Assembly: GCF_026183735.1 (NCBI RefSeq)
Contig: NZ_JAPFRE010000006.1
Location: 44,734-108,733, forward strand
Direction of reading: 5' to 3'
DNA length: 64,000 nt
Source: Alteromonas sp. ASW11-130
GTDB lineage: Bacteria > Pseudomonadota > Gammaproteobacteria > Enterobacterales > Alteromonadaceae
Part shown: one piece after another, positions 20,268 through 30,124 of the stretch
Layout: every line of letters starts with the position of its first letter
Numbering within the stretch: the first letter of the stretch is position 1
Made by a program: the position numbers and the translations under genes
Notes under the pieces: model-generated
The model's database searches: none
The model's input: the letters and a program-made list of their open reading frames with translations, nothing else
Told to the model about the DNA's origin: nothing

Positions 20268-20636
20268 CTAACTCGCTTGATAAAGAGCGCTAAAAGCACC
20301 TGAAGGGTCTTTGATAACACAAAACTGTGCATCGCCGTGTGAGCGAATATCACCGATCTGCTCGCCACCATTGGCGACCACGTGCTTTAGTGACTCAGCT
20401 AAATCAGCCACAGTGAAGTATTGGATCCAGCTAGCAGGCATAGACTTGTTCGAACCTTTTGCATGGCATATCCCCCCTATGGCATTACCTTGAGCGTCCT
20501 TCATAATGTAGTCTTCGTAATCCCCCATGTTAAACGCTTCGGCAGTCCACCCCATTACCTTCACATAGAAATTCTTCAGAGATGTGGCGTCTTCTACTGT
20601 GATATCACACCAAGAGGAGATCGAATTTTCAGACAT
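20268..20636 (-). CDS. VOC (glyoxalase/bleomycin resistance) family protein
   Basis: A 122-residue single-domain protein of the vicinal oxygen chelate superfamily: two beta-alpha-beta-beta-beta units, with DITVEDATSLKNFYVKVMGW at the start and IKDPSGAFSALYQ at the end. Members bind metal and act on small molecules or bind drugs; substrate unknown. Its length suggests a dimer. It is a single gene with its own terminator. Confidence 0.85.
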   Translation of the reverse strand: MSENSISSWCDITVEDATSLKNFYVKVMGWTAEAFNMGDYEDYIMKDAQGNAIGGICHAKGSNKSMPASWIQYFTVADLAESLKHVVANGGEQIGDIRSHGDAQFCVIKDPSGAFSALYQAS

Positions 20637-20787
20637 GTGACTGTTCCTTTTTTAGTACGGAATACAACAATAACCTGCAAAACAAAAAAAATTCTACAAT
20701 AATTATAGACATCTGCTCAAAAAGATGGTTGAAATGTGTAATAAGAAAACATTGAACAATGAATAAACAGCTTCTTTAATTCATTAT

Positions 20788-20851
20788 TATCAGTGAGTTA
20801 CAAATCAACCCCACACTACTTAACAAACTTATCCACAGAATAAGTGGATAA
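20788..20851. promoter_or_regulatory. IHF consensus site next to two inverted DnaA boxes
   Basis: TATCAG-TGAG-TTA at 20788-20800 fits the IHF consensus WATCARNNNNTTR exactly. A perfect DnaA box TTATCCACA is at 20829-20837, and AGTGGATAA at 20843-20851 is a one-mismatch box on the other strand. The two boxes form an inverted repeat. The DNA to the left is A+T-rich. It lies in the divergent region before the ACT gene at 20921. Function is inferred from motifs only. Confidence 0.45.
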
Positions 20852-20920
20852 CTGGTGATAACTGTGGGCATTGAATATTGATGACTAGCATGTTCGGTAC
20901 TTATAAATTGAAGGAATAAT

Positions 20921-21307
20921 ATGCCTAAACAGACATTGGCCGTATTACCTATGGAATTTACTATTCACAGTCTGGAGTCGGATGCTGCAATTCCAGCGGA
21001 AGTACTTTCCAGTCCGTTTTTCTTCCTTGGAAAAACGAGTGAAGAACTTTCTATCGTGGTTCCCTCTCATATTTCAGTGAATTCACTGGATTCCGATCTT
21101 CAATGGCGCGCATTAGAATTGATTGGCCCATTAGCTTTGTCTATGGTAGGGATAATGGCGCAGATTGGGGATGTATTAGCAAAGGCAAAGATCAGCATTT
21201 TTATCGTCTCGACATTTGAAACAGATTTCTTTCTGGTAAAAAATAATAAACTGAAGGACGCGGTCCGTGCATTGCGTAATGCTGGCTATACCGTAAATGA
21301 AACATAA
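20921..21307 (+). CDS. ACT domain-containing protein
   Basis: A 128-residue protein made of two ACT-like modules: the N-terminal half, about 1-62, and a clear C-terminal ACT (WRALELIGPLALSMVGIMAQIGDVLAKAKISIFIVSTFETDFFLV, about 64-125). It belongs to the small CASTOR/COG3603-like ACT proteins, which bind amino acids. No catalytic domain is attached, so a sensor or regulator role is likely. AAGGAATAAT precedes the ATG. Its TAA is in the same frame as the EIIA-like ORF that follows. Confidence 0.85.
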   Translation: MPKQTLAVLPMEFTIHSLESDAAIPAEVLSSPFFFLGKTSEELSIVVPSHISVNSLDSDLQWRALELIGPLALSMVGIMAQIGDVLAKAKISIFIVSTFETDFFLVKNNKLKDAVRALRNAGYTVNET

Positions 21308-21370
21308 AGGGTAAACAATATCTTTCCTCTTCCAGACGTTCCACCCCATGATTATTCATACAAGATACCG

Positions 21371-21817
21371 GTGTTTTCGCCGGTTACAGGCAGCAGATTA
21401 GCAAACGACCACGTACATAATGCATTATTTAACAGCGGTGCACTGGGTGATGGGTGTGCCATTCGAGTAACAGGCAATACCCTATATGCACCATGTGATG
21501 CTCGAGTGGAAACGGTACCTGAAACGGGTTATGAAGTTTTACTTCAAGCATCTTCGGGACTAAAGCTGTGGATAAAAATAAGTGCTTTCACTCACCATCT
21601 TATGGGAGAGAAATGCCAAAGACTCGTAGGCCGAGAAGAACAAGTAAAAGCAGGTACCCCATTAATGAATATCAATCCTGTATGGTTGAAATCGAAAGGT
21701 ATCGAACCCGTTTTTTTAATTGTGGTGCGTAATACAAATAGCATCCGTGCTTTGGTTCCTGCTAACAATAAATACCTCGTAGCACTTGAAGATCACTTAT
21801 TCGAACTTTATGTATGA
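21371..21817 (+). CDS. PTS EIIA(Glc)-like protein lacking active-site histidines
   Basis: It resembles the glucose-type EIIA domain: FSPVTGSR at the start, GDGCAIRVTGNTLYAPCDARVETV, a SSGLKLWIKIS strand, and EEQVKAGTPLM. In Escherichia coli EIIA two histidines (75 and 90) surround the phosphoryl site, in NHAFSIES and FVHFG. The corresponding positions read GYEVLLQA and LWIKIS, so phosphotransfer is not expected. The first conventional start is GTG at 21371, which cuts into the first strand and has a poor ribosome binding site. The frame is open back to the ACT stop (21305-21307), with AAGGG nine bases before an ATC at 21320. The true start is uncertain. Confidence 0.7.
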   Translation: MFSPVTGSRLANDHVHNALFNSGALGDGCAIRVTGNTLYAPCDARVETVPETGYEVLLQASSGLKLWIKISAFTHHLMGEKCQRLVGREEQVKAGTPLMNINPVWLKSKGIEPVFLIVVRNTNSIRALVPANNKYLVALEDHLFELYV

Positions 21818-21820
21818 CGC

Positions 21821-22252
21821 TTAGTTTCGAAAACTGTATTCCAACGTGATTTCTGCATTTAACAACTTTGATATAGGACAATTGTCTTTTGCATCATTCG
21901 CAACAGCTTCAAACTCTTTTTCGTCCATCCCGTCAACTTTCGCATTTAATATTAATGCTGACTGTGTAACGGTAAAACCGTCGCCATCTTTTTCCAACGT
22001 AACAGCTGCGTCTACATTTAACTTACCCGCTTCAAAACCTGCTTCAGCTAGCCCAAATGACAACGCCATTGCATAGCAACTGGCATGCGCAGCGGCAATT
22101 AATTCCTCGGGATTAGTACCAGCCTTATCTTCAAAACGCGTGTTAAAACCATAGGGCTGTTCAGACAATACACCACTACCCAATGATACGTGTCCTTGCC
22201 CGTCTTTGCCTAAAGGTTGATATTGTGCACTTGCCGTTCTTACCGTAGACAT
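21821..22252 (-). CDS. OsmC family peroxiredoxin
   Basis: A 143-residue OsmC/Ohr-type peroxidase that reduces organic hydroperoxides with two redox cysteines: C59 in HASCYAMALS and C125 in DNCPISKLL. NPEELIAAAHASC is the OsmC-subtype signature. It is a cytosolic dimer in the family. The 3' end faces the EIIA-like gene only four bases away. It is monocistronic. Confidence 0.93.
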   Translation of the reverse strand: MSTVRTASAQYQPLGKDGQGHVSLGSGVLSEQPYGFNTRFEDKAGTNPEELIAAAHASCYAMALSFGLAEAGFEAGKLNVDAAVTLEKDGDGFTVTQSALILNAKVDGMDEKEFEAVANDAKDNCPISKLLNAEITLEYSFRN

Positions 22253-22546
22253 CTTTAACTCCTTTGTTTTCCAATTATTAGAGGTCGGCTAAGTTTTTGC
22301 AGAGTTCATGCCGATTTAGCAATTAATAAATTGGTTGTAATAATATGGGGGACAAGGTTTTGCTAAACAGTAATTTAATCGTTTGCACGACTACTCACGA
22401 TCAAAGTGTTTATACACCCTCTCGCTCTAAAGGAACGATATTTCGTCCCCCGCTTGTAACGCTTTCACAGTAAATGCATTTTTTGCATCAGTGTATCGAG
22501 CAGGATAAACTGGCAACCATCCATTTTCATTTTACAGCATAAATTT

Positions 22547-24688
<2,142 letters not shown>

Positions 24689-24692
<4 letters not shown>

Positions 24693-24838
24693 GCTTAGGC
24701 TGGATTATTGTTATAGCGTTACTGGTGTTTGGAGTGGTACTGGGAAACGTCATGCTGCTACGTTACAGTTCACGGTTTAAGATGCCAAAAGATTACAAAC
24801 CAAAATCTGAGAAAGACAAGGACGAAGATTCTTGGTAG
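24689..24838 (+). CDS. Small membrane protein, DUF2897-like
   Basis: A 49-residue protein: one hydrophobic segment (about 3-24) followed by a highly charged tail (KPKSEKDKDEDSW). This layout matches DUF2897 of the Alteromonadales. Its start overlaps the stop of the M15 gene (ATGA), which supports real coupled translation. Function is unknown. It ends nine bases from the convergent murI stop. Confidence 0.75.
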
Positions 24839-24846
24839 CGCATAGA

Positions 24847-25650
24847 CTATGTGCGTAGTTTATGAATTGAAAATGCTGTTCGCCATAACCTTTTTACTAC
24901 AGGTTCCAGTTCTGTCGGATCGGCGCTGGTAATAAACTGTAAAGTGCTTTGTTGGTTATATCCACCAGCCAAATTAGACGCGTTTAGTTGACGTAGCACT
25001 TCAGTTGCTATCGCTGCTGCTGGATTGATAATGTGCATTCGGCTTCCAACAATATCTTCAAGCACAGGCTGGATAAAGGGAAAATGCGTACAACCCAACA
25101 CCAATGAATCCACGTCATTTGTAATCAGCTGTGATAGAACAGGTTGAGCTAAATCATACACATCCGATGAATCAAATTTGCCTTTTTCTACCAGCTCAAC
25201 AAACCCAGGGCAGCCAACTGGATAGAGTTTCTGTTCAAATGAAATAAAACGCGTCATCAATGAAAGTAAACGACGGCTTTTTAGCGTACTTTCCGTCGCC
25301 AAAAGTCCTATTCTATTAGATTGGGTTAACATAGCGGCTGGTTTGAGAGCAGGTTCGACCCCCACAATAGGAATAGAATAGGTTTGTCGTAATCTATCAA
25401 TACATGCTGCGGTAGCCGTATTACACGCTACAACAATAAGCTTGCAGTGTCGCTGAATGAGGAAGTCGCATATTACCTGACAGCGACGAAAAATTGCTTC
25501 ATCATCTTTACGCCCATAGGGAGCATAGGCGGAATCTGCCACGTAAATCAGCTTTTCCTGTGGCATTAAATAACGGATTTCTTTCAAAATCGATAAACCA
25601 CCGACTCCCGAATCAAATGCACCTATAGGCGCAGCTGCGTCAATTTTCAT
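24847..25650 (-). CDS. murI: Glutamate racemase
   Basis: A 267-residue cofactor-independent racemase that makes D-glutamate for peptidoglycan. FDSGVGGLS is at 12-20, and the two catalytic cysteines are C76 (VACNTAT) and C187 (GCTHFPF). Length is normal. It is convergent with the dapE operon and has 800 bases of apparently empty DNA upstream. Confidence 0.96.
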   Translation of the reverse strand: MKIDAAAPIGAFDSGVGGLSILKEIRYLMPQEKLIYVADSAYAPYGRKDDEAIFRRCQVICDFLIQRHCKLIVVACNTATAACIDRLRQTYSIPIVGVEPALKPAAMLTQSNRIGLLATESTLKSRRLLSLMTRFISFEQKLYPVGCPGFVELVEKGKFDSSDVYDLAQPVLSQLITNDVDSLVLGCTHFPFIQPVLEDIVGSRMHIINPAAAIATEVLRQLNASNLAGGYNQQSTLQFITSADPTELEPVVKRLWRTAFSIHKLRT

Positions 25651-26450
25651 CTCAATTATAACGTCTCACACTGCTACTTTACCGAACAACCCAATTGAAT
25701 GGCTAAGACTATCGATGGGAAAAAGGTTAAAAACGCTGACAAATTTAACCTTTTTCCAATCGGTAACATTACCCGCTGCGCTATCGCATTCACCACCAAA
25801 AAAGACTAGCTTTTGAAACACTGATTTCGTTTCCCAGAGTATAAATAAAAGCTTTCAGTGTTTACGAAACGATGCGCTTGAAAGGGCGGCGAAATTTTCA
25901 CCAACCCACATATCGTAATGGTAACACCCGGATTATACCCATTGGGAATGCTGCCTAACCAGCGAAAAGAAAAAATATATCTAACCAAGATGCATCGTTC
26001 GAAATGCCGAACCCATGCCATTCTCTTTCACTCGTATGGCGCGGGGCGTTTAACCACTGCAAGGCTTCTATATGTGCGGTTGAGTCGCTAACCGTTTCTC
26101 GAAACTCGCTTGGCGATCGTCGAAATAAGCTGTCCTAAAGCGAACTTACATTAATGTCCTTTGTATTAGGTATAAAAGTATCGTAGGTAAAGTAAATTGC
26201 TATCCCTATGGTTAAGTCATAAACAAACACCACAACCTTTACAGGGGCAGAATATTTAGTGAAGTCCTGTGTTTAATATTCGCACAAATAGCGTTCAAAT
26301 AACTGACCATATTAGTGGATGGTGTACTTCACTATTGTATCGCGAGGTCACAGCTATTTAAATTCGTCCATGCATATCCGCAGGAAGTAACTTTTTACTT
26401 TTTACTTTGTACTTTTGTATTTTTTTGCTCTGTTACCGTGGGCAGTTATC
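25651..26450. other. 800-base intergenic stretch upstream of murI
   Basis: No supported gene. A 71-codon minus-strand ORF (25806-26021) has no family resemblance or good start and is not called. Visible structure: a long hairpin at 25713-25762, a smaller inverted repeat (AAACACTGA near 25816 with TCAGTGTTT near 25855), and a pyrimidine-rich stretch of repeated TACTTTT-like units at 26389-26421. Confidence 0.5.
25713..25762. repeat. Long near-perfect hairpin upstream of murI
   Basis: Arms 25713-25731 and 25744-25762 pair over 19 positions with one mismatch, around a 12-base loop. The core is GGAAAAAGGTTAAA with its exact complement. With A- and T-runs inside the arms it may act as a bidirectional terminator, although no gene ends nearby. 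Confidence 0.7.
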
Positions 26451-26777
26451 TTATTCGTCGACTACTCTCACTGCCGTACCACTAATACTAACCATTAACA
26501 TACTGCCTTTATCGCCAAGGACTTCATAGTCAATATCTACACCGACAACCGCGTTTGCCCCCATCCCCCGCGCTTCATTTTCTACTTCTGTAAAAGCAAT
26601 CTTACGGGCTTTAGTTAACTCATCTTCATAAGAGCCAGAACGTCCGCCCACAATGTCTCGAATAGAAGCAAATATATCCTTTACAATATTTGCTCCCATC
26701 ACCGCCTCGCCTACAACAATACCGTAATATTGTTCGATTTTTTTCCCATCTAAAGTCGGGGTTGTGGAAATAATCAT
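26451..26777 (-). CDS. YbjQ/DUF74 family protein
   Basis: A 108-residue protein of the YbjQ (UPF0145, putative heavy-metal-binding) family, recognised by [30 protein letters not shown] and the C-terminal [15 protein letters not shown]. Family members form pentamers; function is not established. It follows the HIT gene by four bases and is the last of the astE-HIT-YbjQ group. Confidence 0.92.
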   Translation of the reverse strand: MIISTTPTLDGKKIEQYYGIVVGEAVMGANIVKDIFASIRDIVGGRSGSYEDELTKARKIAFTEVENEARGMGANAVVGVDIDYEVLGDKGSMLMVSISGTAVRVVDE

Positions 26778-26781
26778 CTAC

Positions 26782-27192
26782 TTACTTCTCCATGTTCAGT
26801 TTAGTTCGTAACTGTTTTAATCGGTTTGCCGCATGTTCGACAGAATAGTTAACAGCCGGCAGCTTTCCCCAAATAGGGTGTGGCCAGGCGATGTCATTGG
26901 TGAATCGCGCTACGTGATGAATATGCAGTTGTTTTACAACATTACCTAACGCAGCTACATTTAATTTATCTGGTGAAAAAAGAGACATCATTGACTCACT
27001 AATCAGATGAGACTCTTCCCATAATCGCAATCTGTCCTGCGCTTCTAACTGACAAACCTCCACCGCATTTTCAATTCTGGGAACCAGAATTAACCACGGA
27101 AATTGGCTGTCGTTCATCAACAATACACGGCAAAGCGGTAAATCACCTACCACCATTGTGTCATTTTCTAAGCGCGGGTCTAATTTAAACAT
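26782..27192 (-). CDS. HIT domain protein
   Basis: A 136-residue histidine-triad protein of the proteobacterial subfamily with QLHIHHVARF at 89-97. H90 and H92 are present, and the third position of the classical HxHxH motif is valine, as I recall for this subfamily. C-terminal WPHPIWGK is also characteristic. Members hydrolyse nucleotide phosphoramidates or dinucleoside polyphosphates. It overlaps the end of astE by eight bases, so the two are coupled. Confidence 0.85.
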   Translation of the reverse strand: MFKLDPRLENDTMVVGDLPLCRVLLMNDSQFPWLILVPRIENAVEVCQLEAQDRLRLWEESHLISESMMSLFSPDKLNVAALGNVVKQLHIHHVARFTNDIAWPHPIWGKLPAVNYSVEHAANRLKQLRTKLNMEK

Positions 27193-28228
27193 CCAGTGTT
27201 TCCAGTTTAGTTGGTACTACGGTTAGTAAGGCTCTTTGCCCTATCGCCACTTTAGCGTTGGGAAAAACAATAGCTTCCCCGTCCATTTCGGCTTTATAAG
27301 TTTTGTTTGGTTCAGATGCCAACACTGTTCCTTTAGCATAATCAGTGAAGTTAGGCGTGTCATCATCAAAGTGTAGGTGAAAATTTTCATGCTCACGATT
27401 AATTACCTGGTTAACTCGATAAATAAGCATGTCTTCTTCACGATATTCAGGCGAAAAATCGCTTTCGGAAATTAACTTAATCAGGGATGTCTTAGCCTCC
27501 TCAAACCGACTCATGTCATTTTGTCCAAAAGGTTTAACTCTTCCAAGTTCAACGGTGAAGGCGTGAGCATTGTGAACATGCGATGAATAATAGCTAAAGG
27601 TGGTGGTGGGACTTTCTGACAACAATATGGTTTTCACCCCACAAGCGGCCATAAATGCAAGTTGAGACTGGCTGTGCTTACGCTCATGCAAGTAGGGATA
27701 TACCGCAAACTTTTCGTTTTTAGACGCGCGGATGGCCGTATGTAAGTCGTAATGAATTCGCGTTTCGCTCTGCGCTGCATCGGCAAAAAATGCGGTAATG
27801 GCGTCCTCTAACAGCTTTGCGCGTTTACGCTCATCATTGATTAAACCTTCACCCTCAGAATGCGCACCGCTGAACAGGCGATTCATATTTTCTTCTACGA
27901 ATCGTTCAGCAATATCCATTGCTGCCAGATTGCCAAATAGAAATAACACCCGGTGTTTAAGCACTAATTGACCAGTGAGGATACGTTCAACCAATTCATC
28001 ACAGATCTCAATAGGAGCAGTTTCATTTCCATGCACCCCACACGATAAGACAATGTGCTTAAGGCTAACACTCTCATCTTTAGGCGGCGTTATTTGAATT
28101 ATGCCGGGCGCCACTACCAGAATGTGAGTCTTGTTTGCGAGTGTAAACGGAGGAACATTCTGTAGCAGTTCAGGTTGGTGGCGGGAGATTTCTAAAAATT
28201 TACCAGTCTCAATCAGACGTTGCATCAT
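27185..28228 (-). CDS. astE: Succinylglutamate desuccinylase
   Basis: A 347-residue zinc-dependent carboxypeptidase-fold enzyme that releases succinate from N-succinylglutamate, the last step of the arginine succinyltransferase pathway. Zinc ligands lie in SCGVHGNETAPIE (His and Glu near 63-67) and in RIHYDLHTAIR (His near 157). Length is close to the family average. No astA/B/C/D genes are in the window, so it is separated from the rest of the pathway and placed with HIT and YbjQ genes. Confidence 0.9.
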   Translation of the reverse strand: MMQRLIETGKFLEISRHQPELLQNVPPFTLANKTHILVVAPGIIQITPPKDESVSLKHIVLSCGVHGNETAPIEICDELVERILTGQLVLKHRVLFLFGNLAAMDIAERFVEENMNRLFSGAHSEGEGLINDERKRAKLLEDAITAFFADAAQSETRIHYDLHTAIRASKNEKFAVYPYLHERKHSQSQLAFMAACGVKTILLSESPTTTFSYYSSHVHNAHAFTVELGRVKPFGQNDMSRFEEAKTSLIKLISESDFSPEYREEDMLIYRVNQVINREHENFHLHFDDDTPNFTDYAKGTVLASEPNKTYKAEMDGEAIVFPNAKVAIGQRALLTVVPTKLETLDV

Positions 28229-28290
28229 TAATCCATCTTAAATTTGATTGGAGACAGTTTAACGGTATGCGTGGCAAATTTCCAAAGCGG

Positions 28291-29601
28291 TTACACCATA
28301 AGTTTTCTTAGCGGCGAATCACCGACTATAATATCTTGGTTAGTTAACTCTACAAATTCAGTTAAAGGAATGGCTTTCGAGAAAAGGTACCCTTGTCCCA
28401 TTGTTAAACCTACTTCTCGTAAAATATGAAGTTGCTCGAGTGTTTCAACACCTTCAGCAATTACATCACAATTTTTGGCATGGCCGATAATTCGAGCGGC
28501 TTCAATTATTGCTCTATTTATGGGGTTATCACCTAACTCAAGTACGAAACTCTTATCTATTTTGAGTGCATTGATATCCAGATCTCGAATATAAGCTAAA
28601 TTTGAATATCCCTTTCCAAAGTCATCTACTGAAATCCCCACCCCCAAGGCCCGCAATTGAGATAATTGCTTCTTCACCATTAACGAATTAGTAAGCGCAA
28701 TATCTTCGGTAAGTTCTAGTTCAATACGTTTTAAGTCGACATCGTAACAATGACTTAGATATTTAAGTTGGCTGATCAGTTTAGTGTCATACAATTGGGT
28801 TGGTGAAATATTTACTGACATCATTATGTCGATGCCTCTGGAATTCAGCTCCGCCACACTTAGAAAGGCTCGTTCAAATGTCCAGTAGGCAAGCTCCTGC
28901 ATCATATTATATGATTCAGCGGCTTCGATTAATGGGCCAGGAAACAGAATCCCATCCAATGGGTGATTCCAGCGCAATAGACATTCTGCCCCGATAATCT
29001 TTAATGTGTTTAAATCCACTTGCGGCTGAAAATACAACTCTAGTTCGTCATTCTGTAACGCACGCTTCAAATCTGCTTTAAGCGCTAAGCTCCTACCCGT
29101 GTCAGGCTTTTCATGGCCATTAAGCAAAAAGTAATTTTCATATTTATTTTCTTTAGCTTGTTTAAGTGCTGCTTCCGCTCGTGAAACAAACGCAATCAGA
29201 TTAAAGTTTTGTGCTGACGAGCTCGTTACCCCCACATTAAAATCAGCAATGAAAGCATGATCATCATAATGCATAGGTGTTTTAAAGTGCTCTACTAAGC
29301 GCTCAAACTTTTCTCGCAATTGCATATGACTTTTTTGACCCGAAATAACCACGCCAAAAACGTCACCACTAATTCGACCAATTTCGACGTCATGACCGAA
29401 CAAGAAGCGTATGCGGTTAGCGATCTCCAACAGAAAGCGGTCGCCTACTTTAATACCTAAACTGGTAGTCACATCTGAGAAGCGGACGATATCAATAAGC
29501 ATCAAAGATATATGGGAGCTATTAGACGCGCAGTGGTCAATAGTATCGATAAAAGCATATCGATTAGGAATGGTGGCGAGCGATGTATGCAAACTACTCA
29601 T
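28291..29601 (-). CDS. EAL phosphodiesterase with degenerate GGDEF domain
   Basis: A 436-residue cytosolic protein. The GGDEF domain (about 1-165) has SGDVF at 78-82 in place of GG[DE]EF, so cyclase activity is unlikely. The EAL domain (about 180-430) keeps the residues needed for c-di-GMP hydrolysis: ECLLRW in place of EALLRW, the Asn of VNISPTQL, ELTED, DDFGKGYSNL, LKIDKSFV and AEGVET. It probably degrades c-di-GMP, with the first domain as a regulator. No membrane or sensor region is present. Confidence 0.9.
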   Translation of the reverse strand: MSSLHTSLATIPNRYAFIDTIDHCASNSSHISLMLIDIVRFSDVTTSLGIKVGDRFLLEIANRIRFLFGHDVEIGRISGDVFGVVISGQKSHMQLREKFERLVEHFKTPMHYDDHAFIADFNVGVTSSSAQNFNLIAFVSRAEAALKQAKENKYENYFLLNGHEKPDTGRSLALKADLKRALQNDELELYFQPQVDLNTLKIIGAECLLRWNHPLDGILFPGPLIEAAESYNMMQELAYWTFERAFLSVAELNSRGIDIMMSVNISPTQLYDTKLISQLKYLSHCYDVDLKRIELELTEDIALTNSLMVKKQLSQLRALGVGISVDDFGKGYSNLAYIRDLDINALKIDKSFVLELGDNPINRAIIEAARIIGHAKNCDVIAEGVETLEQLHILREVGLTMGQGYLFSKAIPLTEFVELTNQDIIVGDSPLRKLMV

Positions 29602-30060
29602 TGACCGTGAAACTTCCTACGCAACAAATTGCAATAAAACATTAGATAGGGCTTATAAAAACATGCTGAAGCCTGTTTAAGCAAACTAAATAATATATGA
29701 AATTATATACCAAAGTATAGATTATCTTTTCTTCAGCATTTAAAAACTCAAAACGACCTGTAATGCTATACAGTTTGAACCTAATCCGCAATAAGGTGCG
29801 CTCACTCTACACAAACGTTTTCAACGCTTGAGATGCCAATTGTGAGAAAGTTTAAAGACGTTGAACCGTGCCAAATTGGAATAGTTCGAAAGTGGAAAAA
29901 GCCCCGCCTTATGGTAGAAGAAGGAATGTATTCTGTGTACGCTTTATTTGTACTAGCCCTACGTTTCTCTTCAAATACGTATTGATTAGATGGATAACTC
30001 TTTTTCTGTACAGAAAAAGAGTTATCCATTTTTATCGGGCAGTAAATTAGATATCGGCCA
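29602..30060. other. Intergenic stretch upstream of the EAL gene
   Basis: Contains no supported gene. Overlapping short ORFs on both strands (29802-30050) simply read through the 40-base palindrome at 29990-30029. The part next to 29601 is A+T-rich and probably carries the promoter of the EAL gene. Confidence 0.45.
29990..30029. repeat. 40-base perfect palindrome
   Basis: Arms 29990-30009 and 30010-30029 are exactly complementary with no spacer, centred on CTGTACAG. It carries T-runs in the arms and is followed by TTTTT on the plus strand. It lies 35 bases from the terminator hairpin of the lipoprotein gene. It could be a terminator, a protein binding site, or a remnant of a mobile repeat. 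Confidence 0.9.
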
Positions 30061-30094
30061 TAAAAGCAAGCCCAAACAAATTTGGGCTTGCTTT
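30061..30094 (-). terminator. Terminator of the lipoprotein gene
   Basis: A perfect 14-bp stem, AAAGCAAGCCCAAA at 30063-30076 and its complement at 30081-30094, with a four-base loop; on the minus strand it ends in a TTTTA tract. It lies 31 bases after the stop of the lipoprotein gene. Confidence 0.85.
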
Positions 30095-30124
30095 AACGTC
30101 AAGGAGAGTAACGAAAAAAGCCGC

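Noticed and set aside
25806..26021. 71-codon minus-strand ORF upstream of murI
   Set aside because: Composition unlike a real protein and no homology recognised.
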